This document shows positions 57,993 to 64,000 of a stretch of DNA of 64,000 nucleotides, in pieces (position 1 is the first letter of the stretch; the number at the start of each line of letters is the position of its first letter). The stretch covers positions 1-64,000 of the forward strand of contig NZ_CADIJM010000008.1 of the NCBI RefSeq assembly GCF_902859585.1, given 5' to 3'. The notes under the pieces are model-generated. The model did no database searches, was not told where the DNA came from, and was given only the letters and a program-made list of their open reading frames with translations. Origin of the DNA: Achromobacter animicus (lineage in GTDB: Bacteria; Pseudomonadota; Gammaproteobacteria; Burkholderiales; Burkholderiaceae_B). The translations under genes and the position numbers were made by a program.

Positions 57993-59243
57993 ATGAACAC
58001 TCGTGAAGCCTGCGTCAACGCCGACCGCCAGGATCCCCTGGCCCACGTGAAAGAACAATTCGACCTGCCGCCCGGCGTGCTCTACCTGGACGGCAATTCG
58101 CTGGGCGTGCTGCCCAAGACCGCCGCGGCCCGCGCCGCGCAGGTCATTACCGAAGAATGGGGCACGGGCCTGATCCGCAGCTGGAACACCGCGGGCTGGT
58201 TCGATCTGCCTGCGCGCCTGGGCGACAAGCTGGGCCGCCTGCTGGGCGCGCGCGAGGGCGAGCTGGTCGTCACCGACACCACGTCGCTCAACATCTTCAA
58301 GGCGCTGGCCGCCGCGCTGCGCATCCAGCAGCACAAGCACCCCGCGCGCCGCGTCATCCTGTCCGAGCGCGACAACTTCCCCACCGACCTCTACATGATC
58401 CAGGGCATGATCGACCTGCTGCAGCAGGGCTACGAAATGCGCCTGATCGACGACGACCTGCCGCTGGACAAGGCGCTGGACGACTCCGTTGCCGTCATGC
58501 TGCTGTCCCACGTCAATTACCGCAGCGGCCAGATGCACGACATGGCCGCGGTCACGGCGCAGGCGCACGAACACGGCGCGCTGGCCATCTGGGATCTGGC
58601 GCACGCCGCGGGCGCGGTGCCCGTCGACCTGAATGGCGCCAATGCCGACTTCGCCGTGGGCTGCACCTACAAGTATCTGAACGGCGGCCCCGGTTCGCCC
58701 GCGTTCATCTGGGTCGCCCCGCGTCACACCAAGGATTTCTGGCAGCCGCTGTCCGGCTGGTGGGGCCACAGCCGCCCGTTCGACATGGCCGTGGCCTACG
58801 AGCCCGCGGGCGGCATCCGCCGCTACCTGTGCGGCACGCAGCCCATCGTGTCGCTGTCGATGGTCGAATGCGGCCTCGATGTCGCGCATGCCGCCGGCAT
58901 GGACGAAGTGCGCAAGAAGTCGCTGGCGCTGAGCGACCTGTTCATCCAGTTGGTGGAATCGCGTTGCGGCGGGCATCCGCTGACGCTGGTGACGCCGCGC
59001 ACGCACGCCGACCGCGGCAGCCACGTCAGCTTCCGCCATCCCAACGGCTTCGAGGTCATGCAGGCCCTGATCGCGCGCGGCGTGATCGGTGATTACCGTG
59101 AACCCGAGGTCCTGCGTTTCGGCCTGACGCCGCTGTATTTCGGCTACGCCGACGTCTGGGACGCGGTCGACATCCTGAAGGACGTGCTGGATACCCGCGC
59201 GTGGGACAAGCCCGAGTTCAAGCAGCGTTCCGCCGTGACCTGA
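57993..59243 (+). CDS. kynU: Kynureninase
   Basis: A 416-residue PLP enzyme that hydrolyses L-kynurenine to anthranilate and L-alanine. Patterns are [68 protein letters not shown] and the PLP lysine in [16 protein letters not shown]. Full length with an intact C-terminus ([20 protein letters not shown]). AAGGA lies ten bases before the ATG 57993. The rest of the kynurenine pathway (kynA, kynB) is not in the window. Followed by an amino acid permease, with a hairpin but no strong terminator between. Confidence 0.95.
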   Translation: MNTREACVNADRQDPLAHVKEQFDLPPGVLYLDGNSLGVLPKTAAARAAQVITEEWGTGLIRSWNTAGWFDLPARLGDKLGRLLGAREGELVVTDTTSLNIFKALAAALRIQQHKHPARRVILSERDNFPTDLYMIQGMIDLLQQGYEMRLIDDDLPLDKALDDSVAVMLLSHVNYRSGQMHDMAAVTAQAHEHGALAIWDLAHAAGAVPVDLNGANADFAVGCTYKYLNGGPGSPAFIWVAPRHTKDFWQPLSGWWGHSRPFDMAVAYEPAGGIRRYLCGTQPIVSLSMVECGLDVAHAAGMDEVRKKSLALSDLFIQLVESRCGGHPLTLVTPRTHADRGSHVSFRHPNGFEVMQALIARGVIGDYREPEVLRFGLTPLYFGYADVWDAVDILKDVLDTRAWDKPEFKQRSAVT

Positions 59244-59268
59244 TTCCGGGCTCAACCCCTCATCGCGC

Positions 59269-59286
59269 CGGCCCCGCACGGGGCCG
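59269..59286 (+). other. Hairpin between kynU and the permease gene
   Basis: CGGCCCC and GGGGCCG form a perfect 7-bp stem with a GCAC loop. There is no T run, so it is more likely an mRNA-stability or processing hairpin than a full terminator within a kynU-permease transcript. Confidence 0.5.
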
Positions 59287-59322
59287 TACATCACACAAAA
59301 ATGCGCAGTACAGGAGGAGACA

Positions 59323-60726
59323 ATGCAACAACAGAAAGGGTTCGGCCAGATTGCCGAACGCGAACAGGGGCTCAAGCGCCGGCTGACGTCCGGCCAGATG
59401 AGCATGATCGCCATCGGCGGGGCCATCGGCACGGGCCTGTTCCTGGGCAGTAAATTCGCCATCGGCTTTGCCGGGCCCAGCGTGCTCATCAGCTATGCCA
59501 TCGGCGGCGTGATCACGCTGCTGCTCATGGCCTGCCTGGCCGAAATGACGGTCGCGCATTCCACGTCCGGCTCGTTCGGCGCCTATGCCGAACACTACAT
59601 CGGCCCGCTCGCGGGCTTTCTGGTGCGCTATGCGTACTGGTCCTGCGTGGTGCTGGCCGTGGGCACGGAAGTCACGGCGGTGGCCAAGTACATGGCCTTC
59701 TGGTTTCCCGGCGTGCCCGGATGGTTATGGGTGTGCATTTTTTCCGCGGCGCTCATCCTCATCAATGCCCTGAGCGTCAAGGCCTTCGGCACGATCGAAT
59801 ACTGGTTCTCGACCATCAAGATCAGCGCCATCATCGGCTTCATCATCCTGGGCGCCTACGTGGTCTGGGGCAATCCGCAGTACGGCACGGCGAACTACAT
59901 CGCGCATGGCGGGTTCTTTCCGAACGGCGTGTGGGGCATGTGGATCGCGGTCGTGATCTCGATCTTCAGTTACCTGAGCGTCGAGATGATCGCCGTGGCC
60001 GCCGGTGAAGCCGAGGATCCGGAACGCGCGGTCAAGCAGGCGTTTCGCGCCACCATTGTCCGGCTTGTCGTGTTCTACCTGCTGACGCTGGCGCTGATCC
60101 TGGCCATCGTGCCGTGGGATGATGCCGGCAAGGGCGGCAGCCCCTTCGTGCAGGTGATGGAGGTGCTTGATATTCCGGGCGCGGCGGGTGTCATCAACTT
60201 CATTGTGCTGGTGGCCGCGCTGTCGGCCATGAACAGCCAGCTCTACATCACCACGCGCATGATGTTCAGCCTGTCGCGCGCGGGCCATGCGCCGTCGGCG
60301 TTGGGCCGGCTGTCCAGCAACGGCACGCCGCTGAACGCGCTGTTGCTGTCGACCAGCGGCATCGCCATCGCCACGGTGCTGAACGTGCTGTACCCCGAGA
60401 CGGCCTTCACGCTGATGATGGCCATCTCGATGTTCGGCGCGCTCTTTACCTGGATGATGATCTTCGTCACGCACTATTTCTTTCGCCGCCGCTGGGTGCG
60501 CGAAGGCGGCGCAAAGCTGTCGTTCCGCATGCCGGGCTTTCCGGTCCTGACGCTGTTGGGCGCGGGGGCGATGCTGGCGATTCTGGTGACCACGTACTTC
60601 ACCAGCGTCTTCAAGCTGACGCTGGTGTTTGGCGTGCCGTTCCTGGTGCTGCTCGCCGCGGCGTACTACCTGCTGTTCAAGAAGCGCGGCGAAGCGGTCG
60701 CCATGAATAGGCGGCAGCGTGCGTGA
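59323..60726 (+). CDS. APC family amino acid permease
   Basis: A 467-residue inner-membrane permease with twelve hydrophobic segments. Family markers are KRRLTSGQMSMIAIGGAIGT, TSGSFGAYAEHYIGPLAGFL, FSYLSVEMIAVAAGEAEDPE and TRMMFSLSRAGHAP. It belongs to the amino acid transporter group of GabP/ProY/LysP. Its position 79 bases after kynU suggests uptake of tryptophan, kynurenine or anthranilate-linked amino acids, but the sequence does not decide this. A candidate terminator follows. Start ATG 59323 has AGGAGGAGA upstream. Confidence 0.88.
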   Translation: MQQQKGFGQIAEREQGLKRRLTSGQMSMIAIGGAIGTGLFLGSKFAIGFAGPSVLISYAIGGVITLLLMACLAEMTVAHSTSGSFGAYAEHYIGPLAGFLVRYAYWSCVVLAVGTEVTAVAKYMAFWFPGVPGWLWVCIFSAALILINALSVKAFGTIEYWFSTIKISAIIGFIILGAYVVWGNPQYGTANYIAHGGFFPNGVWGMWIAVVISIFSYLSVEMIAVAAGEAEDPERAVKQAFRATIVRLVVFYLLTLALILAIVPWDDAGKGGSPFVQVMEVLDIPGAAGVINFIVLVAALSAMNSQLYITTRMMFSLSRAGHAPSALGRLSSNGTPLNALLLSTSGIAIATVLNVLYPETAFTLMMAISMFGALFTWMMIFVTHYFFRRRWVREGGAKLSFRMPGFPVLTLLGAGAMLAILVTTYFTSVFKLTLVFGVPFLVLLAAAYYLLFKKRGEAVAMNRRQRA

Positions 60727-60735
60727 TGGGTCGTC

Positions 60736-60764
60736 AACGGCCGCGCTTTTTGGCGCGGCCGTTT
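60736..60764. terminator. Hairpin between the convergent permease and VOC genes
   Basis: AACGGCCGCGC and GCGCGGCCGTT form an 11-bp perfect stem around TTTTTG. The T tail is short (TTTGT), so it may act as a weak terminator or as a barrier between the convergent genes. Confidence 0.6.
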
Positions 60765-60768
60765 GTCA

Positions 60769-61185
60769 TCAGACTGCCGCGACGGCGCGCTCGGTGCGGG
60801 GCGCGGCTGGGGCCGGCGCGGGGGCCGGGGCGAACACGCGCAGTCGGTGGCCGTCGGGGTCGAGCGCCACAAAGGTGCGGCCGAAATCCATGTCGGTGGG
60901 CGCCTGCAGGATGGGCAGGCCGCGCAGGCTCCAGTCCACATGGCGCTGGTTGACCGCATCGGCATCGGCCACGGTGAACGCCAGTTCGGACGCTCCGCCG
61001 CGTCCGGCGGCTGCCGGCGCCACCGTGTAGCGCGACCACAAGCCCAGCATCAGCCCCGAGTCCAGCGCAAACAGCGCAAACGTGGGCGACGATTCGATGG
61101 GCGGGCGCTGCAGCAGCGCGCTGTAGAACGCGGCGCTGGCCTGCGGCTTTTCCACATACAGGATGACGAAATTGGTGTCTGACAT
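60769..61185 (-). CDS. VOC family protein
   Basis: A 138-residue glyoxalase-fold protein: NFVILYVEKPQASAAFYSAL in the first module and ASELAFTVADADAVNQRHVD with FGRTFVALDPDGHRLRVFAP in the second. The C-terminal 20 residues are an Ala/Pro-rich tail (APAPAPAAP). It lies downstream of the WYL regulator on the same strand with 69 bases between, so it is probably its target. No substrate can be named. Confidence 0.85.
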   Translation of the reverse strand: MSDTNFVILYVEKPQASAAFYSALLQRPPIESSPTFALFALDSGLMLGLWSRYTVAPAAAGRGGASELAFTVADADAVNQRHVDWSLRGLPILQAPTDMDFGRTFVALDPDGHRLRVFAPAPAPAPAAPRTERAVAAV

Positions 61186-61254
61186 GATGCGCTCCGGGGG
61201 TTGGATGCGCTCATGATAGGCAGGGGTGCTGTCAGTTTTTGGCAGTAGTGAACG

Positions 61255-61944
61255 TCAGTCCTTGCGCGCCTCGTGGTCCAGCGCGCGCCACGCCTTGAGC
61301 AGGATGTGCCGCCGTTTGGGATACCTGGCGCCGATAGCCAGCGTGGCGATGCGGTCGGTGCGGAAATGGCGGAAGTCACCGCGCAATTCGCACCAGGCCA
61401 TCACCAGCCGCACGCTGTCGAAAAAGCCCAGCGCGAACGGCCAGATGACGCGGGTGGAATCGGAGCCTTTGTCATCGCGGTAGGTGATTTCCAGTTTCTG
61501 TTCGCCGCGGATGGCCTGGCGGATCAGCGCCACGTCGACGCGGTCCGTGACGGCCACGGCGCTGGGGGCAACCAGCAGCGGAATGGCGTCAAGCTCGTCG
61601 CGCAGTTCCTGCGGCAGCACCGCGCCGATCTTGGCCAGCGCATTGCGCGCGGCCAGCCCCAGGCGTTCGTCCGAGCGGCGCGCCACCCAGCGCGTGCCCA
61701 GCACCAGCGCCTCGATTTCTTCGGTGCTGAACATCAGCGGCGGCAGCATGAAGCCGGGCCGCAGCACATAGCCCACGCCCGGTTCTCCCTCGATCTCGGC
61801 GCCCTGGCATTGCAGCGTGGCGATGTCGCGATACAGCGTGCGCAGGCTGATGCCCATCTCGGCCGCAAGCCGATGGCCGCTGACGGGCAGGCGGTGGCGG
61901 CGCAGGGTCTGGAGCAGCTCCAGGAGGCGTTCGGTGCGGGACAT
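61255..61944 (-). CDS. WYL-domain helix-turn-helix regulator (YafY/PafC-like)
   Basis: A 229-residue regulator. N-terminal DeoR-like helix-turn-helix: RTERLLELLQTLRRHRLPVS with GISLRTLYRDIATLQCQGAE and the wing EGEPGVGYVLR. The WYL part is VDVALIRQAIRGEQKLEITY, RVIWPFALGFFDSVRLVMAW and a final RTDRIATLAIG. WYL proteins sense nucleic-acid or small ligands. It is upstream of the VOC gene on the same strand. The start at 61944 is the family norm. Confidence 0.88.
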   Translation of the reverse strand: MSRTERLLELLQTLRRHRLPVSGHRLAAEMGISLRTLYRDIATLQCQGAEIEGEPGVGYVLRPGFMLPPLMFSTEEIEALVLGTRWVARRSDERLGLAARNALAKIGAVLPQELRDELDAIPLLVAPSAVAVTDRVDVALIRQAIRGEQKLEITYRDDKGSDSTRVIWPFALGFFDSVRLVMAWCELRGDFRHFRTDRIATLAIGARYPKRRHILLKAWRALDHEARKD

Positions 61945-62030
61945 GGGGGCGGGGGAAGGGCAGACGGCGCAATACTGCCATGGATTGGCAGCAGGCGTCG
62001 CGATTTCGGGTGGTTAACGGGGCCTTGGAA

Positions 62031-62126
62031 CCAGCCTTCAATCGGGGCTCAACCCAGCCTTCAATCCAGCCTTCGACCCAGCCCTCAACCCAGCCCTCAA
62101 CGCGGCCTCCAACTCGGCTTTCAACC
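62031..62126. repeat. Degenerate 12-bp tandem array, about eight copies
   Basis: Units of the form CAGCCTTCAACC follow one another from 62031 (CCAGCCTTCAAT, then CGGGGCTCAACC, CAGCCTTCAATC, CAGCCTTCGACC, CAGCCCTCAACC, CAGCCCTCAACG, CGGCCTCCAACT, CGGCTTTCAACC). The last unit includes the stop codon of the minus-strand hydrolase gene. On the plus strand it reads as a TQPS-type repeat but with no gene support. Confidence 0.8.
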
Positions 62127-63098
62127 CGGCGGCAGTTCCATCAGCCAGTTGTGCACCAGCCCGGCCAGTTCCAGGCTGTTGCTGTCCATCATCAGCATGT
62201 GTGAATTTCCGGTGATTCCGCGTTCCGGCAACGACAGCACCTGGACGCAGGGGTAGCGCGCCGCAAATTCCTGCACACGGGCGCGCATGCGCGGCCAGCG
62301 CGGGTCGGTGTCCATGTTGTCGCCCATCACGATCAGCGTGGGCGTGCGGTAGTCATCGCCAGGCGCCAACAGGGGAATGCTTGCCGGTTCCAGCGCGACG
62401 ACGGCGCGGACCCGATCCGGCTGCGCCTGGGCCGCGCGGATGCCGAACACGCCCGCTTGCGAATGGCAGATGACAATCATGCGGCCGACGCGTTCCAGCA
62501 GCGCCAGGTAGGCGCGCACGACGGCGGCGTCGGTGTGCACCCAGCGTGGGACCATCTGGGCGGCAAGCTGACCGAACGCCTCCACCGGAAAGCGGGTGTT
62601 TGGGTAGGCGCTGTCCGGACCCGGACGCGTGCCAGGCCGGCCGATACGAAAACGCGTATAGCAGTCTTCCTGTGCCTGCACGATGGGCGGCTCGGACCAG
62701 ATGTCAGGGACGGGCGCGAAGCCGGACCGGCCGCGCTCGACGGCGTCGCACAGGTAGGCATCCCAGCCGCGCCGCAGGAACGTGTTGAGCCAGCCCTCGC
62801 GGCCATCGGGCGTGGTCTCCCAGGCGGCGCCGGTCATGCCGCCGCCGTGCCAGAACGCGATCGGCGGGCGGCCGTTGGGCGGGTCCGCCAGAAAGTACTG
62901 CGCGTACATCTGCTCCACGCGGTACGTGCCGTTCGGGTCCAGCGCGACGGGCTGTCCGCCCTCGGCCATCACGACCTCGCGGCGGGGCAGGCCCGACAGC
63001 GAGGCCTCGCGGCCGCCGACATGGAAGGACCCCATGCCGCGCAGGCGCAGGGGACCGGGTTCCTCCAAGTCATTCTGGTGAGAAGCCGCCGCCATCAT
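62121..63098 (-). CDS. Alpha/beta hydrolase
   Basis: A 325-residue alpha/beta hydrolase without a signal peptide. The oxyanion-type segment is IAFWHGGGMTGAAWETTPDG, the nucleophile motif RMIVICHSQAGVFG (serine in HSQAG) and a candidate acid/histidine end GITGNSHMLMMDSNS. The residue before the nucleophile elbow is Cys rather than Gly, and the fold is that of esterases related to the group with HGGGxTG. The start ATG 63098 overlaps the upstream Bug stop codon (ATGA), so the two are translationally coupled; ATG 63095 is an alternative. An esterase acting on a carboxylic ester taken up by the Bug protein is a reasonable guess. Confidence 0.83.
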   Translation of the reverse strand: MMAAASHQNDLEEPGPLRLRGMGSFHVGGREASLSGLPRREVVMAEGGQPVALDPNGTYRVEQMYAQYFLADPPNGRPPIAFWHGGGMTGAAWETTPDGREGWLNTFLRRGWDAYLCDAVERGRSGFAPVPDIWSEPPIVQAQEDCYTRFRIGRPGTRPGPDSAYPNTRFPVEAFGQLAAQMVPRWVHTDAAVVRAYLALLERVGRMIVICHSQAGVFGIRAAQAQPDRVRAVVALEPASIPLLAPGDDYRTPTLIVMGDNMDTDPRWPRMRARVQEFAARYPCVQVLSLPERGITGNSHMLMMDSNSLELAGLVHNWLMELPPG

Positions 63099-64000
63099 TC
63101 GGCCTTGATGTGGTTCGCCTGGATCACGTCCTTCCACCGCGCGGTCTCGGCGCCCACGAAGTCGCCCAGCGACTGCCGCGTGCCGCTGGCCGTCTCGACG
63201 CCCAGTTCGCGCATCTTGGCCGCCACGTCGGGCGCTTGCAGGGCGGCGGCGAACGCGTTGTGCAGCGCGTCCAGTTCGGCGGCGGGTGTGCGCGCCGGCG
63301 CCATGATGCCGAACCACGGCGTGATGAGAAAGTCGGGCACGCCGCCTTCAGCGAAGGTCGGCACGTCGGGGATCGCGGGCGCCCGTTTGCTGCTTGCCAC
63401 GGCCAGCGCGCGCAGCTTGCCGGCCCGGATGTTGGCCAGCGAGGCGGGAAGATTGTCGAAGTACATATCGACCTGGCCGCCAAGCAGATCGGCGGCGACC
63501 TGGCCGGCGCCCTTGTAGGGAATGTGGGCGACGTCGATGCCCGCGCGCTGCTTGAGCAGTTCCGTTGCCAGATGCGCCGAGCCGCCCACGCCGGACGATG
63601 CAGAGTTCAATTTGCCCGGATTGGCGCGGGCGTACGCCAGCAGTTCCGGCAAGGTGTTGGCGGGCACTTGGGGATTGACCACCAGCACGCTGGGCACCGT
63701 GCCGATCATTGCCACGGGCGCGAAGTCCTTGACGATGTCGTAGGGCGCGGGCTGGTAGAGCGATGGCGCGACGGTGCAGCCAAAGGCGCACATGAGCAGC
63801 GTGTATCCATCCGGCGCGGCGCGTGCCACCGCCTGCGCGCCGATGTTGCCGCCGGCGCCTGCGCGGTTTTCAACGATGAGCGGCTGGCCAAGGCGCCGCC
63901 CCAGGTCCTCTCCCAGGATGCGCGCCAGGATGTCAGGAGTGCCGCCCGCGGGAAAGGGCACCACGAGGGTGATGGGCCGCGCGGGAAAGCCGGCGGCCGC
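63095..64000 (-). CDS. Bug/TctC periplasmic binding protein (N-terminus outside the window)
   Basis: The gene runs off the right end. What is visible reads AGFPARPITLVVPFPAGGTP, ARILGEDLGRRLGQPLIVEN, RAGAGGNIGAQAVARAAPDG and VAHIPYKGAGQVAADLLGGQ, all typical of the Bug family, down to HIKAE at the end. The signal peptide is not yet seen. It shares an ATGA overlap with the hydrolase. The frame is intact here, unlike the Bug gene at 8 kb. The substrate may be an organic acid ester or carboxylate, judged only from the neighbour. Confidence 0.9.
   Translation of the reverse strand, partial: AAAGFPARPITLVVPFPAGGTPDILARILGEDLGRRLGQPLIVENRAGAGGNIGAQAVARAAPDGYTLLMCAFGCTVAPSLYQPAPYDIVKDFAPVAMIGTVPSVLVVNPQVPANTLPELLAYARANPGKLNSASSGVGGSAHLATELLKQRAGIDVAHIPYKGAGQVAADLLGGQVDMYFDNLPASLANIRAGKLRALAVASSKRAPAIPDVPTFAEGGVPDFLITPWFGIMAPARTPAAELDALHNAFAAALQAPDVAAKMRELGVETASGTRQSLGDFVGAETARWKDVIQANHIKAE

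Noticed and set aside
61980-62204. Plus-strand frame with TQPS repeats as a small repeat protein
   Set aside because: The repeat comes from a 12-bp tandem array at the end of the hydrolase gene; no start region or ribosome site supports translation.
1-64000. CRISPR arrays, tRNA or rRNA genes, integrases, transposases, toxin-antitoxin or defence systems
   Set aside because: Looked for by eye on both strands; no spaced identical repeats of CRISPR type, no RNA gene signatures and no such protein families were found. A short RNA gene could still be missed without a covariance search.

Overview
The window reads as chromosomal DNA of a high-GC betaproteobacterium of the Alcaligenaceae, most like Achromobacter or Bordetella. 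Grounds are two Bug/TctC-type periplasmic binding proteins, a DUF4148 secreted protein, many short LysR/AraC/MarR/GntR-regulated metabolic units, a cyo-type quinol oxidase and the strong G/C bias at third codon positions. I see no rRNA, tRNA, CRISPR array, prophage, transposase or origin. Genus is inferred from family content, not from a marker gene.

Layout. 1-3.3 kb: the end of a FecR anti-sigma gene and its TonB-dependent transducer receptor. 3.3-9.0 kb: a lactonase, a GntR regulator with two DNA-binding domains translationally coupled to an aconitase paralogue, and a divergent Bug binding-protein gene broken by a one-base insertion. 9-24 kb: small enzymes and regulators (2-oxoglutarate oxygenases, HAD phosphatase, SDRs, MgtC, cupin, VOC, AraC, a SUMF1-fold protein, alkB with a partner oxygenase, a phospholipase D-like lipoprotein, an XRE-GNAT pair), including a deletion scar near 16.4 kb that truncated an AraC gene and a divergent AhpD-like gene. 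24-30 kb: LysR, MATE exporter, MarR, DMT exporter, AraC and two paralogous lipoproteins. 30-38.5 kb: a P-type ATPase, LysR, malic enzyme fused to a phosphotransacetylase-like domain, a DUF4148 protein, a methyltransferase and slyX.

38.5-44 kb: a TonB receptor of the PqqU/YncD type, a NifQ-like protein and a large ankyrin protein. 44-52 kb is the most coherent block. On one strand lie DUF2946, a SCO copper chaperone, PCu(A)C, a RegB/RoxS-like redox kinase, a RegA/RoxR-like regulator and cyoABCD. Two perfect 17-bp palindromes with the RegA-type half site lie between regA and cyoA, so the regulator probably controls the oxidase next to it, and the copper chaperones may serve haem-copper oxidase assembly. 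52-64 kb: NlpD-like LysM/LytM lipoprotein, a cystine ABC transporter, P1 peptidase, haemolysin III family protein, Lrp regulator with kynureninase and an amino acid permease, VOC and WYL genes, an alpha/beta hydrolase and a second Bug gene that runs off the end.

Short tandem repeats (12-15 bp units) occur in at least five intergenic or gene-end positions, and three copies of a 13-bp palindrome sit between nlpD and the cystine operon. I did not find an obvious new multi-gene defence or biosynthetic system. The best leads are the RegA boxes, the altered NifQ-like protein, the reciprocal deletion scar, the frameshifted Bug gene and the oxygenase paralogue that has lost its distal iron-binding histidine.
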